A stretch of 64,000 nt of DNA, from positions 310,001-374,000 of the forward strand of contig NZ_QVTD01000003.1 in the NCBI RefSeq assembly GCF_003429105.1. Direction: 5' to 3'. Below are positions 17,612 to 25,844 of the stretch, in pieces (positions within the stretch are counted from its first letter, which is position 1; every line of letters starts with the position of its first letter). The position numbers and the translations under genes are program-made. The notes under the pieces were generated by a model. It saw only the letters and a list, made by a program, of their open reading frames with translations. It made no database searches and had not been told where the DNA came from. This DNA comes from Peribacillus glennii (GTDB lineage Bacteria > Bacillota > Bacilli > Bacillales > DSM-1321).

Positions 17612-18868
17612 TTAACTACTTTTTTGCCTGGTAATCCTTATAGCCGTTTGATATAACAGCTCTGTACCGATTGCGATGTCCTCATTGGTGGAGTATTCAA
17701 GCGGATTATGGCTAATGCCGTCTTTACAGCGGACAAAGATCATTCCATAATCGCAATAATTGGACATCACCAACGAATCATGAAATGGACCGCTCATTAA
17801 TTCAGTAGGTTTATATCCCATATTACCTGCTGCTTCACGAATTGTGTCCTTAATCCAGTTCGCGCAATACCGTGGTTCGGTATTTGTATCTTCCGAAATC
17901 GAAACCGTTAGGCCATGCTCGTCGGCTATGCGCTGAATCGAAAGGCGCAGTTCTTTTTCATACCGATCTCTTCTCGCCAATTCGATATCCCTTAAATCAA
18001 CTGTAAATGTGACCTTTTCGGGAATGATGTTCCTGGAATTTGGAAACACCTGAATATTACCTACAGTGGCAACCGTGGGACTTCCAGGTTCCTGCGTAGC
18101 TATTTCATTCAGGGCAACAATCACCTTGGCCGAACCAAGCAGCGCATCCTGGCGCATCCCCATCGGCACACTGCCGGCATGTCCGGCGAAACCTGTCATT
18201 TCAACTGTCAGCCAGAGCGGTCCTGAAATTCCAGTTACAATGCCAACCGGTTCCTGCAACTTATCCAGCACCGGACCTTGCTCTATATGCAATTCCAAGA
18301 ATGCCGAGACACTTCCTTTTTTGTATTCGGATTCAATGAATTTATCCGGATCACAACCAAAATCGATTAATGCCTGTCTCCTTGTGATCCCATCTTTATC
18401 CGTTCTGTCCAATTCCCCCGGATCCAGACCACCCCAAATACCTCTGACACCAAAGATCCCTTTATTGAACCGGCAGCCTTCTTCGTCACAAAAAGCCACA
18501 ACCTCAACCGCCTGATCCGGGACAATCTGCCTTTCTTTCATGGTCTGCACCGCTTCTATTGCACCCAAAACGCCGATCACACCATCAAAACGCCCGCCAT
18601 ATGGCTGTGAATCAATATGCGAACCCATCATTAATACCGGCTTATCCGCATTCTTTCCTTCCAATCTGCCTATTAAGTTACCGAAATCGTCTATCCGGGT
18701 TTTCATTCCGGCTTCTTCCATCCATCCTTTAACCACTTCAACAGCCTGGCGATCTTCCTTTGACAAAGCTAAACGGCAAACGCCCGTGTCTCCGATCTTA
18801 CCTATTTGAGAAAGCTTCTCGATGCGTTCCTGTAATCTTCCTATATTGATAGAATGGGTATCGATCAT
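17612..18868 (-). CDS. M20-family Zn-dependent carbamoylase (hydantoinase/carbamoylase amidase)
   Basis: A 418-residue M20/M28-type amidohydrolase of the allantoate amidohydrolase / N-carbamoyl-L-amino-acid hydrolase family. Metal ligands are visible: GSHIDSQPYGGRFDG (about 82-96), CDEEGCRF, LELHIEQGPVL and the C-terminal HDSLVM. It removes the carbamoyl group as NH3 and CO2. In this context the substrate is most likely N-carbamoyl-beta-alanine or N-carbamoyl-beta-aminoisobutyrate, replacing the decayed nitrilase-type beta-ureidopropionase next door; hydantoin- or allantoin-derived substrates remain possible. I use ATG 18868 (GGTGAAGAT before it) rather than an ATG ten codons upstream. It has its own terminator and its own candidate operator. 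Confidence 0.88.
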   Translation of the reverse strand: MIDTHSINIGRLQERIEKLSQIGKIGDTGVCRLALSKEDRQAVEVVKGWMEEAGMKTRIDDFGNLIGRLEGKNADKPVLMMGSHIDSQPYGGRFDGVIGVLGAIEAVQTMKERQIVPDQAVEVVAFCDEEGCRFNKGIFGVRGIWGGLDPGELDRTDKDGITRRQALIDFGCDPDKFIESEYKKGSVSAFLELHIEQGPVLDKLQEPVGIVTGISGPLWLTVEMTGFAGHAGSVPMGMRQDALLGSAKVIVALNEIATQEPGSPTVATVGNIQVFPNSRNIIPEKVTFTVDLRDIELARRDRYEKELRLSIQRIADEHGLTVSISEDTNTEPRYCANWIKDTIREAAGNMGYKPTELMSGPFHDSLVMSNYCDYGMIFVRCKDGISHNPLEYSTNEDIAIGTELLYQTAIRITRQKSS

Positions 18869-18947
18869 ATCTTCACCGCTTTCAGAATAATGTTTCATTG
18901 TCTTTCATGAGCTGCTCTTTAATTATATCTATGACAAAAACTTTATT

Positions 18948-18997
18948 GGATAGACACTTTGTATAGTAGTAAACATAATCCTTTTAACAAAATGTCT
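18948..18997 (-). promoter_or_regulatory. Candidate pyrimidine-regulon operator, site C (two inverted copies)
   Basis: GATAGACACTTTGTATA (18949-18965) matches the core of site A with one change. AACAAAATGTCTTT (18987-19000) is the same core inverted. The pair lies about 80-130 bp before the carbamoylase start, the same arrangement as site B. Confidence 0.45.
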
Positions 18998-19055
18998 TTA
19001 AAAGATATAAATTTCTGTTTGATCTGCATTCTCATCAATCCGCCATTGTCTTGAA

Positions 19056-19100
19056 GACTGAAAACAGACCAAGCTGTTACCGCTTGGTCTGTTTTCAGTC
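19056..19100 (-). terminator. Very strong terminator after the isochorismatase-type gene
   Basis: A perfect 19-bp inverted repeat (19056-19074 and 19082-19100) with a 7-base loop, 10 bases after the stop at 19111. The stem itself contains TTTT on both strands. It closes the transcription unit that begins with the monooxygenase near 27.3 kb and isolates it from the pyrimidine genes. Confidence 0.85.
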
Positions 19101-19110
19101 AGTTTTAGTA

Positions 19111-19905
19111 TTATCTGGCGGGGGCTGGCTCTTTTTTGGCTGCAGCTTCCTTGTATAAGGTGTCGCCTTCTTTAAGTGTTTTTATTATTTTTTCTGCTGG
19201 CAAGACACGGGCAAATCCCCTTCTCATAGTACGGATTGTTGCTTCATGAGCAAGAGCATTATCCGTAGCATTGATATCTTCACCAAATAATATGTTGTAG
19301 TTTAAAAAGTAACCAGTCCGGGCTGTTGATTCACAGCAGAAATTTGTTAATGTGCCGCTTATGATAAGTGTCTTGACCCCCAAATTCCTTAAAACGTAAT
19401 CCAAGTCAGTACCCGTAAAGGAGCAATAAGCATGTTTAGCTCTAATGACCCTTTCATTAGGTAATGGATAAATTCCTTTATAAATATCTGCTCCTGGTGC
19501 TCCTTCTTTAATGGCTCCATTTTTTATCGGTTCCCAAAATTCATAGAAACCGGCACTGCAATCCTCAGCTATCGTGTGTGCAGTATAAATAACAGGCACA
19601 TTTAACTCCCTGCACTCTTCGATAACGCCCTTCATCCGGGGAACCATCCTGTATGCTTCGGGAACACACATCGGATTGGATGGATTCACGAAATCTTCCT
19701 GCATATCAATAACCAATAATGCGCATTCCTCTTTTTTGATTTCAAAGGACCAGTGTTTATCAGTATTGTAGTCTTTTTCAGCAAATTCTATAAATTCCTT
19801 TTCACCGGAAAATACACCTTTGGATTCCAATTGGTCCGCTGGCAGCAATTCTTCCTCTTTACGGTTATAAATCTTTAAGAATTCAGAAATCTCTTTACTA
19901 AGCAT
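19111..19905 (-). CDS. Isochorismatase-family cysteine amidohydrolase
   Basis: A 264-residue protein whose domain starts near residue 60. The Asp-Lys-Cys triad is visible: LLVIDMQEDF, RAKHAYCSF and SGTLTNFCCESTART. Relatives include RutB ureidoacrylate amidohydrolase, maleamate and biuret amidohydrolases, N-carbamoylsarcosine amidase and nicotinamidase; all hydrolyse amide or ureide C-N bonds in the cytoplasm. It is the last gene of the monooxygenase cluster, so I infer that it hydrolyses an amide or carbamoyl intermediate made after ring oxidation. The N-terminal 55 residues are charged and not part of the catalytic fold. The exact substrate cannot be read. Confidence 0.85.
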   Translation of the reverse strand: MLSKEISEFLKIYNRKEEELLPADQLESKGVFSGEKEFIEFAEKDYNTDKHWSFEIKKEECALLVIDMQEDFVNPSNPMCVPEAYRMVPRMKGVIEECRELNVPVIYTAHTIAEDCSAGFYEFWEPIKNGAIKEGAPGADIYKGIYPLPNERVIRAKHAYCSFTGTDLDYVLRNLGVKTLIISGTLTNFCCESTARTGYFLNYNILFGEDINATDNALAHEATIRTMRRGFARVLPAEKIIKTLKEGDTLYKEAAAKKEPAPAR

Positions 19906-20053
19906 ATTTTATCCTCTCCTTTACATGATTACAATGTTGTAAAAAGTAAACAAAAGACATATAAAATAGATTGCACATAGGTCCTCCTTCAAAGTAAGAA
20001 GGAGGCGCTATTTATGCATAATGTTCCTTGAAACCAACCCTGATAAATGTTTC

Positions 20054-21580
20054 TTAATCTGCAAACATTGTTTTATAGTATTGTTTGTCCGAAGAAAGGC
20101 CTACATGGATATGTTGCATTTCTGTAAATTCCAATAATCCATAGATTCCTGACTCTCTTCCAATACCGCTATGCTTGAATCCGCCAAACGGGGCTTTATT
20201 GCTGATTAGGGCAGAATCATTAATGAGGACCATTCCTGTTCTCATTTGTTTTGCAACTTCAACTGCACGGTCAACACTTTTACTCCAGACATTTCCTGAC
20301 AAACCGTGCACATTATCATTTGCCATCGCAATAGCTTCATCGATTTCATCGTAAGGAATGACAACAATTACAGGCCCGAAAATCTCTTCTCTGGCAATTC
20401 TCATATCGTTGGTTACATTCGTGAAAATGGTTGGATTGATCCAAAAACCTTTCTGGAATTGTTCACCTTGAGGTTCGTCTCCCCCAACTGCGATAGTTGC
20501 TCCTTCTTGCAATCCAATGGCAATATAATTTTTGATTCGGTCATATTGGACTTTTGAAACAACCGGCCCTATTCCAGCATTGGGATTCACCGATGGATCT
20601 CCTACCTGGATTGCTTTTGTTCGTTCTACTAAACGGTCCACAACCTGATCGTGAATGCTGCGTGGGACAAATACCCGCGTCCCATTATGGCATGTCTGTC
20701 CATTATGCTGATATCCAGTAAACAATGCCCCATCAATAGCAATATCAAGATCAGCGTCTTTAAGGAAAATCTGGGCAGATTTCCCGCCAAGTTCCAATTT
20801 CACTCGTTTCAAATCATCTGAAGCAAGGTTCATAATCCGTTTACCTACAGCATTAGATCCTGTAAAGGAAATTTTATTCACATAAGGATGGGTAACCAAA
20901 TATTCCCCTACCTCAGGACCATCTCCAGTAATAACCTGTAGTACGCCAGACGGAATGCCTGCTTTTTCAGCCAGCTTTGCAACTTCCAGTGTATGTAAAG
21001 GAGTTTCATTAGCTGCTTTAATGATAATCGTACAGCCGGCAGCCAGTGCAGGGGCTATCTTCCACATTGCAAGATATAACGGCCAGTTCCAAGGGATTAT
21101 TCCAACTACTACCCCGACAGGAACTCGATTTACAAAATTAAAACTTGGTATGCCCATTACGGAATTAGGGGAAATTGCTTCATACTCATATCCGGAATTT
21201 ACCAAGTTTGCGTATGTTCGATACCCGTCAATGGCATTTTTGAATTCGATTTCTGTTTTGCCAACAGTTGATCCTGTTTCAGCAATAAACAGCTTTGTTA
21301 ATTCTTCATAATTTTCTTCAATCAGATTTGCAAAGCTGTTCAGTACTTTAGATCGCTCAGCAGGCGTCTTGTTTGACCAGATCCCACTTTCAAAAGCCTT
21401 TTTGGCCGCATTTACAGCTTTTTCTGCATCTTTTTGCGTTGCTAGTGCTACATACCCAACCACCGATTCGTCTGCAGGGTTTATTACTTCAATTTCGTTT
21501 CCTTCTTCCGCATCCACAAACGCTCCGTCTAAAAACAACTTATAGTGTTTCAGTTCACTTTTTGTAATAACATGACTCAT
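20054..21580 (-). CDS. NAD(P)-dependent aldehyde dehydrogenase
   Basis: A 508-residue aldehyde dehydrogenase. Visible are the FVNRVPVGVVVGIIPWNWP segment, the cofactor turn FTGSNAVGKRIM, the general-base Glu in LELGGKSAQ and the nucleophilic Cys in GQTCHNGTR. It oxidises an aldehyde or semialdehyde to the acid, without CoA; it lacks the MmsA signature seen at 8652. As part of the monooxygenase cluster it probably oxidises an aldehyde released by ring cleavage. ALDH subfamily calls from sequence alone are unreliable. A small inverted repeat AGTATT-GGT-AATACT (21605-21619) lies just upstream. Confidence 0.87.
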   Translation of the reverse strand: MSHVITKSELKHYKLFLDGAFVDAEEGNEIEVINPADESVVGYVALATQKDAEKAVNAAKKAFESGIWSNKTPAERSKVLNSFANLIEENYEELTKLFIAETGSTVGKTEIEFKNAIDGYRTYANLVNSGYEYEAISPNSVMGIPSFNFVNRVPVGVVVGIIPWNWPLYLAMWKIAPALAAGCTIIIKAANETPLHTLEVAKLAEKAGIPSGVLQVITGDGPEVGEYLVTHPYVNKISFTGSNAVGKRIMNLASDDLKRVKLELGGKSAQIFLKDADLDIAIDGALFTGYQHNGQTCHNGTRVFVPRSIHDQVVDRLVERTKAIQVGDPSVNPNAGIGPVVSKVQYDRIKNYIAIGLQEGATIAVGGDEPQGEQFQKGFWINPTIFTNVTNDMRIAREEIFGPVIVVIPYDEIDEAIAMANDNVHGLSGNVWSKSVDRAVEVAKQMRTGMVLINDSALISNKAPFGGFKHSGIGRESGIYGLLEFTEMQHIHVGLSSDKQYYKTMFAD

Positions 21581-21823
21581 TCTTTCCTACCTCCTGAATA
21601 TAGTAGTATTGGTAATACTTAAATCAATTAGATCAACTATAACCAGATGTACCCTGTTATTAATCTTTCAGATTGTTCTTATAACCGGAAACCAACATCA
21701 CCTCCCTAGAGAAAGACCACCGTGTTTTTTGTGTTATCTTGAAAATGCAATATTTTATTACAGCCTTATTTTTAGAATTTTTATCCACTCTCTATGGAAG
21801 TATGATCATATGTGCGGGTAGAC

Positions 21824-23131
21824 TTATTGTGAAATAGCAAGAGGTGTATTATTTTCTCCACGATTCTCACGTAAAAATAATACTGAAACAAGGGATGACA
21901 GACATAGGATGGTTAAATATAATGCAATAGGAACCCAGGAATTATTGTATTTGCTTAACAAAAGTGTCGCTATCATTGGAGCTGTTCCTCCAAATAAAGC
22001 TGAGCCGGTTTGATATCCAAGTGTGATACCGGTATACCCAACATTGGTGCTAAACATTTCTGAGAACATGGTCCCAATAAGGCTGGCAATAGCAGACCAC
22101 ATAATTCCTAAACCTATAATTGAGGCGACAAAAAGCCACAAAGTAGATTTAGTCGATAGTAAATAGAAATATGGGAATGAAAAGATGGCAAGGGAGCACG
22201 CTCCCAGAAGAAAAACTCGTTTCCTGCCAAATCTGTCAGATAATATTCCCATAATAGGAATACATAGTGTCGTAACAAGTGTAGCTACTGTAATGACATT
22301 CAATGCTGTCGTTCTTGGAAAGCCAATTGTATCGGTTGCATAGGATATAAAAAAAGTGGTGAATAAATAAAATGGGCCAACCTCAACACATTTTGCACCG
22401 AGTGAAATCAAGATGGCTTTCCTATGGTATCGGAGTGTTTCAAAGAGGGGGACTTTTACAACATTGCCTTTTTCTTTTTCTTCCTTAAAAGCTGATGTTT
22501 CATCAATCCCTTTTCTTATCCAAATACCAATGATAACTAAGACTGCGCTAAATAGAAATGGAATCCTCCATCCCCATGAAAGGAATTGTTGTTCGGGCAG
22601 TAAACTTGCCAATGAAACTGCGAACGTTCCAAGTAACATTCCCAGTGGGATCCCCATTGCCGGGAAGCTGCCAAAAAATCCCCTTTTCTCTTTTGGAGCT
22701 GACTCCACTGCCAGTAAAACCGCTCCACCCCACTCTCCGCCAAGTCCAATACCTTGCACAATACGGAAGAAGACGAGAAGGATCGGTGCCCAGACTCCTA
22801 TCGATTGATAAGTTGGAAGCAGCCCAATACAGACAGTCGATACACCCATTATCAATAGTGAAATAACGAGAGTATTTTTTCTTCCAAACTTGTCGCCCAA
22901 GTGGCTGAAAACAAGTCCGCCAAGAGGCCGTACAAAGAACGTGACGCCGAAAGATGCATATGAGATCAATAAACTTACGAAAGGATCATCATTAGGAAAA
23001 AATAATTTATTAAATACTAATGCCGCTACGGTACCGTAAAGAAAGAAATCGTAAAATTCTATTGCACTGCCCATCAAACTCGCAACCAATATTTTTTTCG
23101 ACTTTGCATCTAATCTATCTTTTCTTTCCAT
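21824..23131 (-). CDS. MFS transporter, metabolite:H+ symporter (MHS) type
   Basis: A 435-residue 12-helix permease. It has the MHS-family N-terminus ASLMGSAIEFYDFFLYGTVA, the loop 2-3 motif GDKFGRKNTLV and the GGEWGGAVLLAVE segment typical of the shikimate/4-hydroxybenzoate/ProP/KgtP group. These import aromatic or other organic acids with protons across the cytoplasmic membrane. In this cluster it is the natural uptake system for the substrate of the flavin monooxygenase. GGAGG precedes the start. A 240-bp spacer with a long inverted repeat separates it from the flavin reductase gene. Confidence 0.9.
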   Translation of the reverse strand: MERKDRLDAKSKKILVASLMGSAIEFYDFFLYGTVAALVFNKLFFPNDDPFVSLLISYASFGVTFFVRPLGGLVFSHLGDKFGRKNTLVISLLIMGVSTVCIGLLPTYQSIGVWAPILLVFFRIVQGIGLGGEWGGAVLLAVESAPKEKRGFFGSFPAMGIPLGMLLGTFAVSLASLLPEQQFLSWGWRIPFLFSAVLVIIGIWIRKGIDETSAFKEEKEKGNVVKVPLFETLRYHRKAILISLGAKCVEVGPFYLFTTFFISYATDTIGFPRTTALNVITVATLVTTLCIPIMGILSDRFGRKRVFLLGACSLAIFSFPYFYLLSTKSTLWLFVASIIGLGIMWSAIASLIGTMFSEMFSTNVGYTGITLGYQTGSALFGGTAPMIATLLLSKYNNSWVPIALYLTILCLSSLVSVLFLRENRGENNTPLAISQ

Positions 23132-23278
23132 TGACCAACCTCCTGTTTAATAGATTCCGAATAAATCAACAAATACCTAGGCAACTTTGTTTTAGAAACA
23201 TTTTTTCAAGAAAATCTCAAAATCATTTCCTGTATAAGTTACATTAAAAACTGACCGCCATTTTATTTTTTTGATAAC

Positions 23279-23324
23279 TTCCAAAAGGAACCCACCATGC
23301 AATCATGCTAGACTCCTTTTGGAA
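23279..23324 (-). repeat. Long-loop inverted repeat between flavin reductase and MFS
   Basis: Perfect 11-bp arms TTCCAAAAGGA and TCCTTTTGGAA enclose 24 bases that contain a smaller CATG/CATG pair. On the minus strand no U-run follows, so a simple terminator is unlikely. It may be a regulator site or an RNA element affecting expression of the transporter. Confidence 0.5.
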
Positions 23325-23371
23325 TTGTCGTTTACCTGATCCTGCACTGTTAATACTTAGCTTTTTAAAAG

Positions 23372-23845
23372 TTATTGCTCAACAGGGCTTGTAATTTTCC
23401 CATATTTCCCTTCAAAAAAAGTTAAAGGTGCACCGTCACGAAGCACGAGTTCCGTTACTTCCCCGATAAAAAGTGTATGATCCCCTGCAATATGTTTACT
23501 ATGTACCTTACATACGATATTTGCCAGGGCATCTTTTATTACTGGCATTCCATTTAAAGTTCCAAACTCAATGTTTCTTTGTTCCTTTATTTGCCCGGCA
23601 AAGTACATAGAGTATTCTTTTTGTTCTTCTGACAATATATTAACGGCAAATGTACCAGCTTCATTAATTTTATCTAACATTCTGGCTTTCTCGCCTATCG
23701 ATATTAAAACCAACTTAGGATTTAGTGAAACGGACATAAACGCATTTGCAGTCATTCCATGTTCCTCACCATCTACAAAAGTTGAAATAACGGTTACTCC
23801 TGTAGCAAATTTTCCCATTGCATTTCTAAAAGTTTTATCATCCAT
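23372..23845 (-). CDS. Flavin reductase (HpaC/RutF-like), partner of the monooxygenase
   Basis: A 157-residue flavin reductase-like protein. It starts MDDKTFRNAMGKFATGVTVIST, the conserved flavin-binding opening of NAD(P)H:flavin oxidoreductases, and has GMTANAFMSVSLNPKLVLIS and a C-terminal FFEGKYGKI. It supplies FADH2 or FMNH2 to a two-component monooxygenase; the partner in this cluster is the HpaB-type protein at 25845. An AAAGGAGG site precedes the ATG. About 130 bases upstream separate it from the cupin gene and contain a possible 33-codon ORF. Confidence 0.9.
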   Translation of the reverse strand: MDDKTFRNAMGKFATGVTVISTFVDGEEHGMTANAFMSVSLNPKLVLISIGEKARMLDKINEAGTFAVNILSEEQKEYSMYFAGQIKEQRNIEFGTLNGMPVIKDALANIVCKVHSKHIAGDHTLFIGEVTELVLRDGAPLTFFEGKYGKITSPVEQ

Positions 23846-23848
23846 AAA

Positions 23849-23950
23849 TTAAGAACCTCCTTTAAAGTAAACCCAGGTTTGGCTTCCTGCATGTTGTACA
23901 TGAACGACTTCCTTTGCTTCACCTTCTCCGTATTTGGATAAATAATGCAT
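23849..23950 (-). CDS. Possible 33-residue ORF before the flavin reductase gene
   Basis: An open frame of 33 codons from ATG 23950 ends at 23849, and its last codons form the ribosome site of the flavin reductase gene (GGAGGTTCTTAA). The translation (MHYLSKYGEGEAKEVVHVQH at the start) looks protein-like rather than random. No good ribosome site precedes it, so it could be a translationally coupled leader, a remnant of a decayed gene, or chance. Confidence 0.3.
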   Translation of the reverse strand: MHYLSKYGEGEAKEVVHVQHAGSQTWVYFKGGS

Positions 23951-23974
23951 AGTCAATCAGGTCATGCAGCCGTT

Positions 23975-24319
23975 TTATTTACCGTAATAACGAACTTCAA
24001 AAATCTTGCAGCCATTTGGTGATTTCCAAGGACCGTGTTTCATACCAGGCGGACGTGTGGCAACCATTCCCGCTGTAAATTCCTCATTTAATTCCAAGTC
24101 AATAATGGACCCTTCAATAATGTACAGCTCTTCCCAGAAATCATGGATTTGCACACCGTTCGGTGACGTATCAGTGCTTGGTTCAAATTGCAGAATACGG
24201 GTTGCGACTCCGCTTTCAGGGTCTTTTGCAATTACTCTTTGAGATAATCCACTTACGTTTTCAAAATGTTCCACATCAAAGTTAGTAAAAGGTGTAAATT
24301 CAAGCTCTTGTTTAGGCAT
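23975..24319 (-). CDS. Small cupin-fold protein
   Basis: A 114-residue single-domain cupin. Motif 1 is visible as IHDFWEELYIIEGSI (about 78-92) and motif 2 as PPGMKHGPW (about 110 minus 16). The usual motif-1 histidine pair is reduced to one His with Glu, and motif 2 keeps one His. Such cupins act as metal-dependent dioxygenases, isomerases or ligand sensors. It ends close to the flavin reductase and begins 3 bases after the DUF2848 stop, so the two are co-translated. The role in the pathway is unknown; a ring-cleavage or tautomerase-like step is possible. Confidence 0.75.
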   Translation of the reverse strand: MPKQELEFTPFTNFDVEHFENVSGLSQRVIAKDPESGVATRILQFEPSTDTSPNGVQIHDFWEELYIIEGSIIDLELNEEFTAGMVATRPPGMKHGPWKSPNGCKIFEVRYYGK

Positions 24320-24322
24320 TGT

Positions 24323-24997
24323 TTATTCCTCCTCGGCGATTTTTAAAATATCTGTTTTATAGGAAAGCGTAATTTTTCGCTCAAGTATAGGGTCTGTTAA
24401 TTCCGCCCTGAAGGCTTCCCCGAAAATAAATTCCCCATTTACAATGGGTGGAGTCCCGCAATACAGTGCTAAACCAGAGCTGCTATACCCACGCTCATCC
24501 ACTATTTTTAGAAGTTCCTTTGGTGATAAAAATGATTCCAATCTTCCTTCTTGATATAACGATTCCTCTCCGTTAACTGTCACCCAACTGCGCATTTCCA
24601 ATTGATCCATGTGCCCTTCAATCTCGGACAGAAGCCATAGATCCTGACTAATGGGTTTTGGGCATACTTGTTTAGATTTCTGAATGGAAACTGCCTCTAG
24701 AACTCGGTCAGTATGGTCACTCCCTAATCCGACATACCAAGTCCCATCCAAATCAAGCAATATCAGCTCTACCTCTCCACTGCTATCGTTATTTACAACC
24801 GAAATGGAAGGCTCGGAAGTCAACAACCCTGGACTAAGATCATAGAGCATCGGAATTCTGGGCGGTGCAGGTACGCCGAGTTCTTTTAATTCATCAATAT
24901 GCTTCTGGGCAGCTTCCTGATCTTTTGCCGTGTACCCGGCAATAACCAGACGTTTTGGCACCCAGTTTGTTAAATTGCCATCGATTTTTATCTTCAT
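24323..24997 (-). CDS. DUF2848 family protein
   Basis: A 224-residue cytoplasmic protein of the DUF2848 family. It is recognised by AGYTAKDQEAAQKHIDEL near the start, VGLGSDHTDR in the middle and GEAFRAELTDPILER near the end. The family has no firmly established reaction known to me; its fold is thought to be related to fumarylacetoacetate hydrolase-type proteins, and it often neighbours catabolic oxygenases. It is tightly packed between the amidase and cupin genes, which supports a catabolic role, perhaps C-C or C-N bond hydrolysis or isomerisation of the ring-opened product. That is inference. Confidence 0.75.
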   Translation of the reverse strand: MKIKIDGNLTNWVPKRLVIAGYTAKDQEAAQKHIDELKELGVPAPPRIPMLYDLSPGLLTSEPSISVVNNDSSGEVELILLDLDGTWYVGLGSDHTDRVLEAVSIQKSKQVCPKPISQDLWLLSEIEGHMDQLEMRSWVTVNGEESLYQEGRLESFLSPKELLKIVDERGYSSSGLALYCGTPPIVNGEFIFGEAFRAELTDPILERKITLSYKTDILKIAEEE

Positions 24998-25054
24998 TTA
25001 TTAAAATGCTCCTTATCGATTGTAAATTTTACAACTCAAAAAGTTGGGGTAATT

Positions 25055-25825
25055 TTATAAAACTCGATGCTTTAATTGCGGGAACACATACCGAATGTCA
25101 TCGATTTGTTCCAGATTGATTTCCGTCTTCACGATAGTTTCGAATTCTCCGGCAGAGGCAATCACCGTACCCCAGGGATCTACCACTTGGCTATGCCCTC
25201 CCATTAAAACGTTATTTGTTTTACCAGAACAATTGCTTGATATTAAAAAACATTGGTTTTCAAGTGCTCTCGCTGTATTAAACAAATTCCAATGCGCGAG
25301 CCGTTGATGAGGCCAAGCCGAAGTGACAAGGAAAATCTTTGCCCCTTGATCCACCTGTGAACGGAACAATTCAGGAAAACGTAAATCATAGCAGGTAGAC
25401 AGTCCGATTTTCCCGAATTCAGTATCAAGAACTGCAGGCTTTAATCCCCTGGTGAGGATTTCGCCTTCCGCTGAACCATAGCGAAACAAGTGAATTTTAC
25501 GGCTTGTTCCGACAAGCTGCCCTTCGCGATTAAAAAGAATGCTAGTGTTAAAGAACTTGTCACCTTCTTTTTCTACGAAGCTTCCAGCATGTAAGTAAGC
25601 CCCTAGTTTTTTAGCTTTTTCTGAAAAATGCTTTACAAAAGAACCATTTATTTCTTCCGCCTCTTGTGTATATTTATCGAAAGAAAAATATCCAGTTGCC
25701 CAAATCTCAGGCAGGACAATCAAATCCTGACCTTCCAGCTCATCCAATTTAGCGCTTACACGTTCGATTCGCTGTTCTTTAGTTTCTTCATCTTTGATAT
25801 CCACTTGTACAGATGCTATTTTCAT
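25055..25825 (-). CDS. Nitrilase-superfamily amidase
   Basis: A 256-residue carbon-nitrogen hydrolase with an intact triad: Glu40 (LIVLPEIWATGY), Lys110 (SRKIHLFRYG) and Cys145 (STCYDLRFPELFR). The length and CYDLRFPE motif fit the omega-amidase/YafV-like and aliphatic amidase branches rather than true nitrilases. It lies 19 bases after the monooxygenase gene, within the same transcript, and so probably hydrolyses an amide produced when the oxidised ring opens. An AAGAGGAATCCAAT site precedes the ATG. Confidence 0.88.
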   Translation of the reverse strand: MKIASVQVDIKDEETKEQRIERVSAKLDELEGQDLIVLPEIWATGYFSFDKYTQEAEEINGSFVKHFSEKAKKLGAYLHAGSFVEKEGDKFFNTSILFNREGQLVGTSRKIHLFRYGSAEGEILTRGLKPAVLDTEFGKIGLSTCYDLRFPELFRSQVDQGAKIFLVTSAWPHQRLAHWNLFNTARALENQCFLISSNCSGKTNNVLMGGHSQVVDPWGTVIASAGEFETIVKTEINLEQIDDIRYVFPQLKHRVL

Positions 25826-25844
25826 ATTGGATTCCTCTTTTTTA

